Shown here: positions 43,221 to 53,597 of the stretch, piece by piece
How the letters are laid out: the number at the start of each line of letters is the position of its first letter
Position numbering within the stretch: the first letter of the stretch is position 1
Assembly (NCBI GenBank): GCA_034423115.1
Contig: DAOUJD010000064.1
Span: 23,591-87,590 of the forward strand
Length of the DNA: 64,000 bases
Reading direction: 5' to 3'
Source of the DNA: Bin87 sp034423115
GTDB taxonomy: Bacteria > Chloroflexota > Dehalococcoidia > Lucifugimonadales > UBA3495
Program-made: the position numbers and the translations under genes
Notes under the pieces: generated by a model
Told to the model about the DNA's origin: nothing
The model's database searches: none
What the model saw: only the letters and a program-made list of their open reading frames with translations

Positions 43221-44144
43221 TCAGAACCCGCTGTCCCGCGTAGACCGTGTCGGCGTCCAGCGTCCCGCTGCGGAGTTCACGACGGTGGCCCTGATGTAGG
43301 CGTCGCCGCCTTCGGTGAACTGCTTGTACTGGGCGGAGTAGTAGTGGACCCTTGCTCCGCTGACGGACACGGCGTCACGGCTCCCTGCGAGGTTGCCCGA
43401 GCTGTCCATTGTGTCAGGGATGGCGACGTTTCCCACCTTGCCGGGTTGGGCGGACCTGGCCTCCTTGAGCGTGACCGCATCGTAGTTCCAAGGCCCCAAC
43501 CAGTGGAAGCTGGCGTCGTTGCCGACAGGGACCTCGTAGGTCTGTCCGTTGGCTAACTTGGTCATATGCCGAGTCCCGGTGGCCACGTCCGCACTTCGCT
43601 TTCGGTCCAGTCGCTGGCGTCGAGGACGCGGTGCGTTGCCTGGGAACCATTGACTTTGGCATCGGCGCTGAGCGAACCGCCGTCCGTCCACGCCATCCCA
43701 ACCTTCCCGTTGCCGGCCAATACCGCCACATTGTTGGTGGCGCGGTTCCGCTGCGGATTGCGCATTCAAGCGCTAGCGCCGCGGTTCGTCGCGATTCGCA
43801 TGAAGATCCGATTGCGCCGGAGTGCTGCTCAATGTGAGAGTAACAATTGAATGATCGGGGTCTTGTTCGTCCACCAAACCCGCAAGGCCGCCACCGCGGT
43901 TGTATCCTCTTCCGATCATCCGCCGGCGCGGTTGACGTTGTGGGCCCTGACCCGAACGGCGCGCATCGTGTTGCCTCTGAACTCTTCGAGGGTCGTACTG
44001 GTACTGCTGGGGAGCGTTGGCGGCTGTTAAACTGAAACACAGGCTGGCGCAACTGGAAACCGATGCGGCAGCAAGCCTGGCGCGGCAGTGTTTGGGTCGA
44101 AGAAGTCGCGGCGAAAGCGGTATCAACCGACGGCCAACGGTCAC
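43221..44144 (-). pseudogene. Decayed FN3-domain secreted protein gene
   Basis: Pieces of one protein are spread over shifting minus-strand frames. Near 43560-43765 the frame reads VAVLAGNGKVGMAWTDGG...DASDWTESEV, the opening of a fibronectin type III domain. It continues in another frame at 43221-43560 (YEVPVGNDASFHWLG, YNYDAVTLKEARS-like, GGDAYIRATVVNSAAGRWTP). Around 43910-44020 a third frame reads TMRAVRVRAHNVNRAGG, another FN3-type strand. At least two frame changes separate them. It resembles the FN3 domain of the 12471-14858 protein in type, not as a close copy. Sequencing error could account for one of the shifts but not all. Confidence 0.6.
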
Positions 44145-44475
44145 AAAAGTGGCAAGGATTGGCTCGCGGACCGCCAGGATGCCTGCAGCGATGAGCGCTC
44201 CCTGATGTGCAGCCGGAATGAAAACCCGTGTTGCTGACTTGGTGTGGACGGAATTGCAAACGATGATTCACTCGCGCTGCAATTGAGGACGCTGGAGCGC
44301 ATGGTGGTCCGACAAGGAAGGCGTCTGACTATCCTCGGTGTGTGCTTTGCCTGCGGTATTGAGCGGATACTGGAAACGTCGGTGAACCACGGGAACTAAA
44401 CCCGGACTGGTCTGAAGACGTATGACCAGGGAGTTTTGGACGAATCTCAGGTTGCTGTTTGCTGGTCCATCATCG
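44145..44475. other. Gap without gene or site
   Basis: Nothing supportable is seen on either strand between the FN3 remnant and the next gene. Confidence 0.5.
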
Positions 44476-45474
44476 CTATTGAGGACCGAAAGTGTTGTCT
44501 TCGGACGGCCAATTGTGGCGCCTGATCTGCCGCAGCAACTCGATGGAGCGCTGGTCCAGGTCTTCGGTTCCCTGAGGAGCGCCTTGGCGCCCGGTGAAGA
44601 AGTCCTCGTAACCTCGGGCGAGCCCCCGCAGCTCTGCCATGGTCAGTTCCAACGCGCCGTCGGGCGTGGTCAGATATCCAACGGCCAGGGCGTCGACGAC
44701 GACGAATAGCCCATCTGCCTTCCCGTCGCAATCCCATGCTGGAAATGAGCGGATGAGGTTGGCGAAATATTCCGGGTCAGCCAGGGTGGTCAGCGGTTTC
44801 GGGTCTTCATCCTGGGCATCGTCGATCATGGCATCGTCGACCATGGTGCGACTGACGCGCCGGTCCATTTCGTCGACGAGGGCGAGGGCGATGTCCACCA
44901 TGAGTTCTTCAGAAGGGTTTTGTTCCGTGATCACCGCCGCGGTGGCGTCGTAGTTGAGGGTGAAGTGGAAGAGCTCCCCAGCCAGGGGGTCGTGGTGGTT
45001 GGGAATGAGCCGGTGCCACACCGGGACCCGTACTCCGCCGTGTGAGACCGCTGTTGCAAGGGCGTTGGATTCCAGTCCGGTTCCCCGGGTGGAGCCGCTC
45101 AGTTCAGGTCGCTGGGCCGCCATCGCCTGCACTCGAATGATCAGCATCTCGACGGTTTTTGGGGTTTCTTCCAGGACCACGGCCATCATGCGGCAGCAGT
45201 CGCGGATGTCGTTTCGGGCCAGCGCCGGGTTGCGGCGGAGGATGCGGGTCAGCCTGGCGCGGTCGCGGGCGATGACGAGCAGGGAATCGCCGAGGCGTGC
45301 CTCGATGCTTCCGTCAGCTTCCCTGATGAAACGGGTCGCGGGCGCTCCGGTATACCACGAGATGCGGTGGACGTCTTCCTCGGCGCTGGCCCGGGTGTCG
45401 CCCTGCAGTTCGATGGTGACCGCCATCATTGACAGGCGGGGTTCGGGCTGGAGTGTTTGATCGGGTGCGGTCAT
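44476..45474 (-). CDS. Hypothetical protein of about 332 residues
   Basis: A soluble alpha/beta protein starting at ATG 45474 (MTAPDQTLQPEPRLSMM), 7 bases after AAGGAG; ATG 45480 is too close to that site. Notable stretches are ARLGDSLLVIARDRARLTRIL, DIRDCCRMMAVVLEETPKTVEML, and an acidic tract with VDDAMIDDAQDEDPKP. No family, membrane segment or catalytic motif is recognised. The good ribosome site and even composition support that it is expressed. Confidence 0.6.
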   Translation of the reverse strand: MTAPDQTLQPEPRLSMMAVTIELQGDTRASAEEDVHRISWYTGAPATRFIREADGSIEARLGDSLLVIARDRARLTRILRRNPALARNDIRDCCRMMAVVLEETPKTVEMLIIRVQAMAAQRPELSGSTRGTGLESNALATAVSHGGVRVPVWHRLIPNHHDPLAGELFHFTLNYDATAAVITEQNPSEELMVDIALALVDEMDRRVSRTMVDDAMIDDAQDEDPKPLTTLADPEYFANLIRSFPAWDCDGKADGLFVVVDALAVGYLTTPDGALELTMAELRGLARGYEDFFTGRQGAPQGTEDLDQRSIELLRQIRRHNWPSEDNTFGPQ

Positions 45475-45937
45475 CTTCATTCTCCTTTGGTTTGTGTTCA
45501 GAAGTTCTCGGAAGTCATGAGCGCCGCGCCACTGGAGGGCCGAGTTGCAGTTACTGCGGCGTTCCGCCAGAGCGGCGCGTATGCGGATGTGATGATCCAG
45601 GCCACGTCAGCGGCGTAGCTGGATCATGCGGCCGGCGTCGCCGTGGGTCGGCGAGGATTCGACTGTTCTGGTTGGTAGAGGGTCAGTGCCGCCGGCTGGC
45701 CGTCCTTGGCAGGCTGCGCCGCGGTGGTGCGGGTTCCTCTGCCCGCGGTTCGGTCGACGGATCAGGAGTTGGAGCCCAGCATGCCAGTGAGGATGGAAAC
45801 GGTGATCGCAGTGCCTCAGGCGGCGGAGGCTCATTGTTCCACTGCAATCGGGCATCGGTTGGATCCGTGCCCATCGAGCGGTTCCGCCCTTTTGGGTCAA
45901 TCGTGATACGCTTACTCGCCTGCGCCAACGCTCTCGC
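45475..45937. other. Gap of about 460 bases
   Basis: Short overlapping frames on both strands lack start signals and family features. No terminator or promoter can be named with confidence. Confidence 0.5.
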
Positions 45938-46978
45938 GTGGCATTCTTCGGCGGGGTGCTACCTCAATTGCAACATCGGAACAATGGACGCCCAAAAGGA
46001 ACTGCACGTGGCGTATCGGAATCCGTCCTCATCACCGGCGCCGCCGGCTTCGGCGGTTCCCATCTGGCTCGGGCACTGCTGGGGATGGGATACCGCGTAA
46101 CGGGGCTGGACGTTACGCCGCCATCTCACGCCGGGCTGCTGGCGAGCGAGCTGGAAAACCCTAATTTCAACTATGTCTGGGGTAGCGTGCAGGACATTCG
46201 GCCGGAAGGCGTTGCGGGTCATTCAACTGTTGTGCATTTGGCCGCCCAGGCCGACGCCCCTCTGGCCTTCGGCTCTCCCCGTTACACCGTCGCGCAGAAC
46301 ATCGACGGGACGGTTGCCCTGCTAGAGGCGGTGCGCCACGCCGGCGGGGTGGAAAAGTTGATCTTTGCCGGTTCGGGCAATGAGGTCGGCCGGCCGCTGA
46401 ATCTGCCGATTGACGAAGATCATCCGCTGACGCCCCACAACCCGTACGGCTTTTCGAAGGCGGCGGCGGAATTGGCGGTCTGGACGTGGCGCCGGGCCTA
46501 CGGGATTCCAGCCGTGGTGATGAGTTCCGGAGTGGTCATCGGGCCGCAGATGCGGAGGGAGGTATTCATCTTCAAGTGGTTGTGGAACGCGCTGCACGGC
46601 ATCCCCATCGTCGTGGAGGGAGGTCAGCAAACACGGGACGTGTCGTTCATAGACGACGTGGTGGCGGCGTGGCTGGTGGCCATCCAGGCGCCGGCGGACC
46701 AGGTGGTGGGAGAGAAGTTCTTCGTCTGCAGTGGGGAGGAGCACACGGTCGCCAAGCTGGCCGAATGGTGCCGCGACGCTGTTGGCGCTGGCGTGCCCAT
46801 CGAGTACACGGACTACCGACCGGGCGAGAAGGGCCAACGGGAGGCTTTCACCGCCGAAAAAATCCGGCGAGCGCTGGGCCATACCCCGCGGGTTTCTGCC
46901 ATGGAAGCCATTGGCCTAACCGCCGACTGGGCGAGAAGCCTCATGCAATCCTCGCCATCGGAAGCGCAAACGGTCTGA
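45938..46978 (+). CDS. NAD-dependent epimerase/dehydratase (extended SDR)
   Basis: An enzyme of up to 346 residues, GTG start at 45938; the true start may be nearer 46016, as the first 26 residues are irregular. The cofactor motif is ITGAAGFGGSHLAR, an S...YxxxK active site is in FAGSGNEVGR and NPYGFSKAAAEL, and the extended-SDR block SFIDDVVAAWLVAI follows. It acts on nucleotide-sugars (UDP-glucose/galactose epimerase or dTDP-sugar dehydratase type). It runs toward, and overlaps the end of, the histidine phosphatase gene by 63 bases on the opposite strand. The glycosyltransferase operon beyond suggests it supplies an activated sugar. Confidence 0.88.
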   Translation: MAFFGGVLPQLQHRNNGRPKGTARGVSESVLITGAAGFGGSHLARALLGMGYRVTGLDVTPPSHAGLLASELENPNFNYVWGSVQDIRPEGVAGHSTVVHLAAQADAPLAFGSPRYTVAQNIDGTVALLEAVRHAGGVEKLIFAGSGNEVGRPLNLPIDEDHPLTPHNPYGFSKAAAELAVWTWRRAYGIPAVVMSSGVVIGPQMRREVFIFKWLWNALHGIPIVVEGGQQTRDVSFIDDVVAAWLVAIQAPADQVVGEKFFVCSGEEHTVAKLAEWCRDAVGAGVPIEYTDYRPGEKGQREAFTAEKIRRALGHTPRVSAMEAIGLTADWARSLMQSSPSEAQTV

Positions 46979-47584
46979 CTGCTTCCAGACAACCAGGGTG
47001 TCCAAAAAATCAGGCCATTCGAACTCGCCGACTTTCAGGCCGTACAGGTGACCAACCAGGACTGCCAGCACCAGATCGTGGGTGACGAAAAGGCTGACCA
47101 GTCCTCGGTCCGCCAGATGGGGCCGGATGAGGTTCAACAGGAGTTCAACACCTTGGTCCGTTGCCCTCATGCCGGGCGGGGGTTCTTTCTCCGTCAACTG
47201 GCGTTGGGCCATCGCCTCGGGCCCGATTTCGAGCAGGATCGGTCCGGACACTTCCGGCGCGGCGACGAATGGGCCGGGATCGCCCAGCTTGTCGTCGGCG
47301 ACGGCGGCGCCGTTCCAGCTGGCGCCTTCGATGATTGCCTGGGCGGTCTGCACGCAACGCGGCAGGGGGCTCGTGATCACTGCCGACGAGGACCGCGACG
47401 AAAGCGCGTTGCCCAGCCGGCGAGCGGAGTGTGTGCCACGTTCCGTCAGCGGGACGTCGTTTCCATAGGTTCCCGAGGCGATGGGTTCGCGTTCGGCGTG
47501 GCGGAGGACCAGGGCGACGTCAGCGTCGGTAGGAACGTCCGCCAGCAGCGCCAGGGTGCGCTGCACGCCGTCCCCCATGTTCAC
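46916..47584 (-). CDS. Histidine phosphatase family protein
   Basis: A 222-residue protein of the phosphoglycerate-mutase superfamily. The catalytic motif is LRHAER (R28, H29), with the second histidine in FVTHDLVLAVLVGHLYG. The start overlaps the stop of the methyltransferase gene by four bases (47581-47584), so it is the last gene of a coupled four-gene operon. In biosynthetic clusters such phosphatases remove a phosphate from a sugar or an activated intermediate. The acceptor is not known. Its last 63 bases overlap the convergent epimerase gene. Confidence 0.88.
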   Translation of the reverse strand: MNMGDGVQRTLALLADVPTDADVALVLRHAEREPIASGTYGNDVPLTERGTHSARRLGNALSSRSSSAVITSPLPRCVQTAQAIIEGASWNGAAVADDKLGDPGPFVAAPEVSGPILLEIGPEAMAQRQLTEKEPPPGMRATDQGVELLLNLIRPHLADRGLVSLFVTHDLVLAVLVGHLYGLKVGEFEWPDFLDTLVVWKQSDRLRFRWRGLHEASRPVGG

Positions 47585-49271
47585 ACTGCCTCAGCCCTGA
47601 TGAGCGAGTTCACCCTGCGGGTGGGCCTGACGTCCGCCAACCGGAAGCCGGCTTCTCCGAGGAGTTGCTCGAAGTCGGCTAGCGTGCGTTCCCTGCCGCC
47701 GGTCATCACCAGCATGTTCAGGTCCAGTAGGCCGCCCGCATTGCCGGGTTCGTCCAGAAGCATCTCGATCAGGTACAGATGGCCGCCCGTGTCCATGACT
47801 GCACGCGCTCGCGCCAGGATGCGACGGGCGTCGTCGTCGGGCCAGTCGTGCAGCACACGGGCCAGTACGACCGCGTCGCTGTGCACTGGCCAGTTACGAA
47901 AGAGATCTCCGGCGACGAAATTGCAGCGCTTCTCGAATTCTGGAGGCGGGGCGAACAGGTCTGCGACCTCGGGCCGGTCCATGACGGTGGCAGTGAGGTT
48001 TGGGTACGCTCTCAGGAGGGCGAAGGCGAGTTCTCCGGTGCTGCCGCCGGCGTCCAGAATGGCCTCGTGCTGCCCGAAGTCCCAGATCTGGGGCAAGACG
48101 GAGTAGTCGTGCTTGGCGTAGGCAGCGAACGTCCGGTGGCTGGCCGCCAACACTACCGGTCGGTCTGACAGCCGGCCGAAGAAGTCTCGGGCCCCGTCCG
48201 TGGTTGCCGGCAATCCGGTTCGCAGGGATTCCGCCAGGTGTCGCCAGGCAGCGCTCGATTGGTCTCCCCAGTGGTTGGCCGCGTCGGCCAGGGACATCTC
48301 GTGGTCCGGTCGCAGGTGGGCGCCCTTCTGGGTGACGTGGTAAATGCCAGCGGCGTCCCGCCGCACCATTCCCATTTCCGACAACGATCTCAGGAGTCGC
48401 GTTCCGTTAGAGGGAGCCAGTTCCAACTTGGTCTCGAGGTCGGCAGCCGACGCCGGCAGCAGTTCGAACACCCCTAGTTCAACGGCGGCGCGGATGGCTT
48501 GGGTTCGCCAGATGCCCACCATGTCGCTTGACAGTTCCTCCAGCGGTGTTCCGGTTGGTTCCCTGAGGATGACTACGACATCGCCGTACTCACCGATGAC
48601 GCTCAGGGAGCCGTCGTGGCCCGTCACCCTGGCTTGACCGTTATAGAAGGGCTCCACGTTGGCAAAACGTGCCTCGTACAGCGGACGGCCCGCGGTATCG
48701 ACATGGTGCCAGCCATCAGCGTCGGCGGCGCGGGCATGGCCCTTGTGGAACACGTCCAGGTCCAGGAACCATTTCCCGTGCAGCAAACGGCCGTCCGGAT
48801 CTACGTGGGTATGGCGGCCGACCTCGTCCTGGACTACGGCGTAGCCGTCCCTGAAATCTCCAGCGTACCGGTATCGTTCGGCGTAGGCTGGGCAACCATC
48901 GGGCAGGATGTGAAAGTACCGGCCGTTGCCGTCGCGTACGGGACATCGGCCTTCCTGGAAGTTGCCGCACCAAGCGTGGCGTTCCGGGTAGAGCGCTGCG
49001 CCGTCGGGACCGATGTGGCGCCAGCCGTCGTTGGCCTGAACTGCAGCGATGCCTTCGTAGAAGCCGAAGGCGCGTACGTACCGGAACTCGTAGACGGGAA
49101 GTCCGTCGGCGGCGATGTGGTAGGCGCCGCTGCCGTCGATGACGGGCGCCAGGCCAGGCGGGTGGAACTTCAGGACCTCCGTGAAACGGAGATCGTAGGC
49201 CGGCCGGCCTTGAAACAGGTGGTGGGTGCCGTCTCGGGCGACGGTGTATTCGCGCCAGATCTGGGTAGCCG

Positions 49272-49275
<4 letters not shown>
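47581..49275 (-). CDS. WG-repeat / O-methyltransferase fusion protein
   Basis: A 564-residue protein. About residues 1-235 hold five or six WG-type beta repeats of roughly 38 residues, each near Y-x-x-R-F then F-x-x-G-x-A-x-V and H-I-x-P-D-G (for example YVRAFGFYEGIAAVQANDG and YRYAGDFRDGYAVVQDE). Residues from about 245 form a winged-helix dimerisation part (TQAIRAAVELGVFELLPAS, LLRSLSEMGMVRR). A class I AdoMet methyltransferase follows, with motif I LDAGGSTGE and the Methyltransf_2 block LARVLHDWPDDDARRIL. The start overlaps the radical SAM gene's stop by four bases. Fusion of WG repeats to a small-molecule O-methyltransferase is uncommon. The repeats may bind a peptide, glycan or partner. 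Confidence 0.85.
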
Positions 49276-50344
<1,069 letters not shown>

Positions 50345-50348
<4 letters not shown>

Positions 50349-51655
50349 GTGCTCTCCCGTACGTTTAGGAGATTGGCGTAGATTCGCTCGATCTCCTTCG
50401 CGTGCTCGGCCATGGCCGGTACGTTGCCGTCGTCCGACTGCAGGTAGCCCCGGCGGCCCAGTTGCTGCGCCCATCGGGGAGCGTCCACCAGCCGCTGCAT
50501 CTGAGCGGCGAGCGACATCGGGTCCCGGTGCTTGAACAGGAGCCCGTTCTCCTCGTGGCCGACGTACTCGGCCATGCCGCCGTAGTCGGCGGTGACTACC
50601 GGCACGCCGGCCTGGAGGGCCTCGTGGATGACCAGCGGGGAGTTCTCGGCCCAGATTGAGGGAACGACGATGGCGTCACAGTGGTCGAACACGTCGGGCA
50701 CGATGTCCTGGTTGCGGTACTCGCTCAACCACTCCACGCGGTCGCCGGCGTCATTGCCCAGTGCCTCAGCCATCCGCTTCAGCCCCGCGGTTTCGACGCC
50801 CCGGTCCCGCCCCCAGATGCGGAGCTTGGGCTGGCCCTTCAGTTGACCGAAGGCTTCGATAAGGTGATTCACTCCCTTGGCCGGGATGTGGGTGCCGATG
50901 TAGCCGAAGGTGAAGGCCTCATCCTGGCGTCGTGCTCTTCCCGACATCCGGTCCCGGTGGAAGCCGTAGTCGAGGTAGACGAGCTTGTCCTCGGGGAGGC
51001 CGAAATCGTCACGGAACCGTCCCAGCAGGTAGCGGGCTGGCGCGAGGAACACGTCCACCGCGTCGCACACACGCCGGACGTGAGCCATGCGTCGGTTTAC
51101 CCAGCCCGTCCAGTAGGCCGCGTCCTGTTCGAACTCGTCGTCATCGTTTCCGAAGTAGCGGCGGTAACAGCGCACGGCGCACTTCTGGTCGTCTTGCCCG
51201 TCGCAGACGGGCCAGGGCTGTTGGCCGGGGTCCTCGTACATCTGAATGAACTGACCCCGTGGGCACATGATCCAGTAATCGTGGAGGGTGAAGACCACGG
51301 GGATGCTTCGTTCCTTAGCCGGAAAGACCAGGGAGGTCGAAAGATGGTTGAGGTGCCCGATGTGCACCACCTCGGGCTGTATCTCGTCCAGCAGGCGGGC
51401 GAAAGCGGCGTCAACGGCCTGGTGGCTGTAGCCGTCGCGGGCGCGGGCCATGTTGATCACGTGCAGCGAGACCCGCGGGTCTACGGGGTCCGTCTCCCGC
51501 TGCATGGCGTACTCGGGCAGGAAGGCGTTCTCCTGGCGGGTGAAGACGTGGACCTCGTTACGGTCCGCCAGCGCCTGGCAAAGCCCCTGGGTGTAGACCT
51601 CGGAGCCGGCGTTGTAACGCATGGGGTAGCCGTGGATCACTTGTAGGATTTTCAT
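50345..51655 (-). CDS. GT4-family glycosyltransferase
   Basis: A 436-residue GT-B enzyme. The N-terminal acceptor half begins MKILQVIHGYPMRYNAGSEVY with the GGxE-like glycine turn AGSE. A loop of about 25 residues holds several cysteines (CPRGQF, CDGQDDQKCAVRC), frequent in this subgroup. The donor half has the E-x7-E motif in ENSPLVIHEALQAGVPV. It transfers a sugar from a nucleotide donor to an unknown acceptor. The start at 51655 lacks a good ribosome site and lies in an ATGA overlap with the upstream 73-codon frame, so coupled translation is likely. It heads the GT4-rSAM-methyltransferase-phosphatase operon. Confidence 0.9.
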
Positions 51656-51873
51656 GACGTCCGGAATCGTTCCCGCTTGGTTGGCGCGTCAGCGGCGCGC
51701 CCGACAGCATAGCGGAAAACTGGCCCAAGGTGGGGGATAGGTTGCTCCCACACCATCCTGTTTGTGATGGGCGGAGAGAAAATGTGCCATGCAGACGACA
51801 CGGTGGGAATTCTGGGTGTGTGGCACTGATTGCAAAAATCGGCCGCCTCGTCGGTCGGGACGGCCTGGCTCAC
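51652..51873 (-). CDS. Small ORF coupled to the glycosyltransferase, possible leader or precursor
   Basis: A 73-codon frame from GTG 51873 to a TGA that overlaps the GT4 start by four bases. It contains FCNQCHTPRIP (CxxCH), a tryptophan pair and a basic C-terminus (TKRERFRTS). No ribosome site is obvious at its own start. The overlap is of the same ATGA kind that joins the other genes of the operon, and the GT4 gene has no site of its own, so this frame may be translated. It could be a precursor peptide for the radical SAM protein, a regulatory leader, or a chance frame. Confidence 0.35.
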   Translation of the reverse strand: MSQAVPTDEAADFCNQCHTPRIPTVSSAWHIFSPPITNRMVWEQPIPHLGPVFRYAVGRAADAPTKRERFRTS

Positions 51874-52010
51874 CGTTGGTCATCGACGGTTCCATTGTGG
51901 TGGATCAAGGTGCCAACGCGCTACGGCCTGCTGTCAGCAATTTCCGCGGTTGATCTTCCGTGTACCGACGGGCTGAAGGATGGCTGAAACCGCATCAGCG
52001 GCGGCGACAG

Positions 52011-52436
52011 CTACCGCAGCGGCGGAGTTTCCGGCGGCGCGTACAGCCAGCCGCGGCTGACCGCGAAGGTCTTGAGCGGGTTTTGTACACTGCTGTTGCT
52101 GGCACCTTCGGGAAGCACCAGCAACCAGTGATGCGGGTTGTCGGGCAGCGGGTCTGGCCTCGCCTGGAGGGTCAGCCGGTTAATCTCCTCTATGGAGATG
52201 CCGACGGTTCCGATGGTGGGCGGGTGTCCGCCGTGGTGCCGTTCGTAGGCGTCTTGGGCCGAATACTCGGGGCTCGCCAGTTCTACCGAAATGGCGCGCT
52301 CTCCGGTTTCCGGGTCGGCGTCGACGCGAAAGAGGCCCTTTTGGGCCTTGCCGTTTTTCACTACCAGAGGGTTGGCCTGCCGAAGCAGGATTTGATCTTG
52401 GCCGGTTGTTGGCGCCGTCTCCGATTCCGTCGTCAT
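52011..52436 (-). CDS. Hypothetical protein, second of a coupled pair
   Basis: A 141-residue protein with QILLRQANPLVVKNGKAQKGLFRVDAD near the start and FAVSRGWLYAPP at the end. The layout resembles a widespread family of unknown function that opens LLRQ and ends RGWLY, usually seen next to a WDG-motif protein as here. That recollection is from genome contexts and was not checked by search. Its start overlaps the upstream gene by four bases. Confidence 0.55.
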   Translation of the reverse strand: MTTESETAPTTGQDQILLRQANPLVVKNGKAQKGLFRVDADPETGERAISVELASPEYSAQDAYERHHGGHPPTIGTVGISIEEINRLTLQARPDPLPDNPHHWLLVLPEGASNSSVQNPLKTFAVSRGWLYAPPETPPLR

Positions 52437-52843
52437 ACCGCCGGTTGGTTGAGGCCGGCCAATATGGTGTCCCAGCCTTGCCTGTCCAGATGCAGTTCGG
52501 TTTCAATGGTTTGCAAGGTGCGAGGGTTGTACTGACACCATTCCATGCTAACGCTGTCGGAGTGCACGTCAATGCTGTGCTCTACGTCGCCCCATATCCA
52601 ACTGATGCTGACACCGCCGTCGGCAGTGGGGCAGATGTCGGGCGTGCCCAGTTCGGATCGCCAGTGTTCGGTGAGCCAGGCGGCGGCGCAGTCAACGACT
52701 TCAGGTTCAGGCGTGATAGTGCCGGGGCCGTCCCATTCTGGCCCCACCTGTTTCAGCTCTTCCAACTGCAGCGTGATGGCATGGAGATCGGTGCTTGACA
52801 GCTTGGCTTGGGCGCGAACGTTGAGAAGTGCTGGGCTTTGCAT
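52433..52843 (-). CDS. Hypothetical protein with WDG motif, first of a coupled pair
   Basis: A 136-residue protein from ATG 52843 (GAGGCG upstream; a start at 52927 is less likely). It has EWDGPGTITPEPEVVDCAAAW, ICPTADGGVSISWIWGD and a beta-rich second half. Proteins with this WDG...PTxDGGxxxxW pattern are common, unnamed, and often paired with a second small protein; a toxin-antitoxin-like or phage-exclusion role is a guess. The pair is tight (4-base overlap), and no known toxin fold is seen. Confidence 0.55.
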   Translation of the reverse strand: MQSPALLNVRAQAKLSSTDLHAITLQLEELKQVGPEWDGPGTITPEPEVVDCAAAWLTEHWRSELGTPDICPTADGGVSISWIWGDVEHSIDVHSDSVSMEWCQYNPRTLQTIETELHLDRQGWDTILAGLNQPAV

Positions 52844-53288
52844 TGAGTTTCGCCTCTTTCTGGTCGTGCCTGTTGGGGGCGATGATACCGGGATTTTAGC
52901 ACACGGCGTCGATTTGTTCGGCTTCACTGGTCGGGGAGTCGGCGTTTGTTAGCGACGGATTGGCCACTCGGGTCAATCATTGGCAAATTGCGTAGCGGTG
53001 GCGTGGGTTCCTCTTCCTGCAACGCGGGCAGTGGATCAAGAAGCGGAGGCTGGGACGCCGGCGCGAGTAGAAGCCGTAGCTGGACCGGCAGAGGCAGTGG
53101 TTGCTGTGCGGTTCGTTGGCCGGTGGTGGCTGCGTTGTCGTCGGGCGGCGACCTGAGGTGAAGCCGAACGGGTAGAAGTAGTCCGCAGCGATGCCCACGC
53201 TAAGCGGTTCGCCATGTGCCTTGTTCATTACGGACCGCAGGTGGTGGAATGGGGATCGTTGTGGTCATCGAGGATTGTCATGATGAGT
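52844..53288. other. Gap of about 445 bases
   Basis: A minus-strand frame at 52977-53228 with a few CxC/CxxC cysteines is weak and not annotated. Nothing else is supported. Confidence 0.4.
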
Positions 53289-53597
53289 TTACTCTCTCAC
53301 GTTACCAGCGTATTCGGCCAGTATTTCCCGCCAAAACTTTATGGCCACGCCAAAAGTTTCTGAGGCGCTTGATGCAGAGTCATCTTTCAAAACTATTGCC
53401 AATTGGTCCGCGTTGGCTACGATCCTAGCGCCACTTTTCGCTGCCCTTGCAAGTTCTCACGCCACTTTTATGGCCGGGCAATGGTCGTTCAGAAACTTTC
53501 TGAAGTCCCGTTTCCGAGGGAATTCCATCGGTACCCCGAGGTCCTCGTGCCCCAATGCGTCAGCGGGGCGATTGATGTGGCGGCCAAGTAGGCCGCA
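53289..53597 (-). pseudogene. Broken C-terminal piece of a gene
   Basis: After a frame change near 53590 the minus strand reads GRHINRPADALGHEDLGVP and then DFRKFLNDHCPAIKVA, stops at TGA 53457-53459, and continues ELARAAKSGARIVAN...FWREILAEYAGNVRE to a TAA at 53289. The ordered composition suggests that it was once the C-terminal part of the gene that now ends at 53489. One frameshift and one nonsense codon separate the parts. Confidence 0.45.

Noticed and set aside
43773..44271. Long minus-strand frames over the FN3 remnant
   Set aside because: They are arginine/proline-rich and cross the true shifted FN3 frames, so they are not separate genes.
45683..45928. Minus-strand frame starting MAQASKRITID
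   Set aside because: The second half is proline-rich and looks non-coding, and other frames compete in the same stretch.
52977..53228. Small frame with cysteines (HCPRCRKRN)
   Set aside because: Only weak zinc-finger resemblance and no start signal; not supported enough to annotate.
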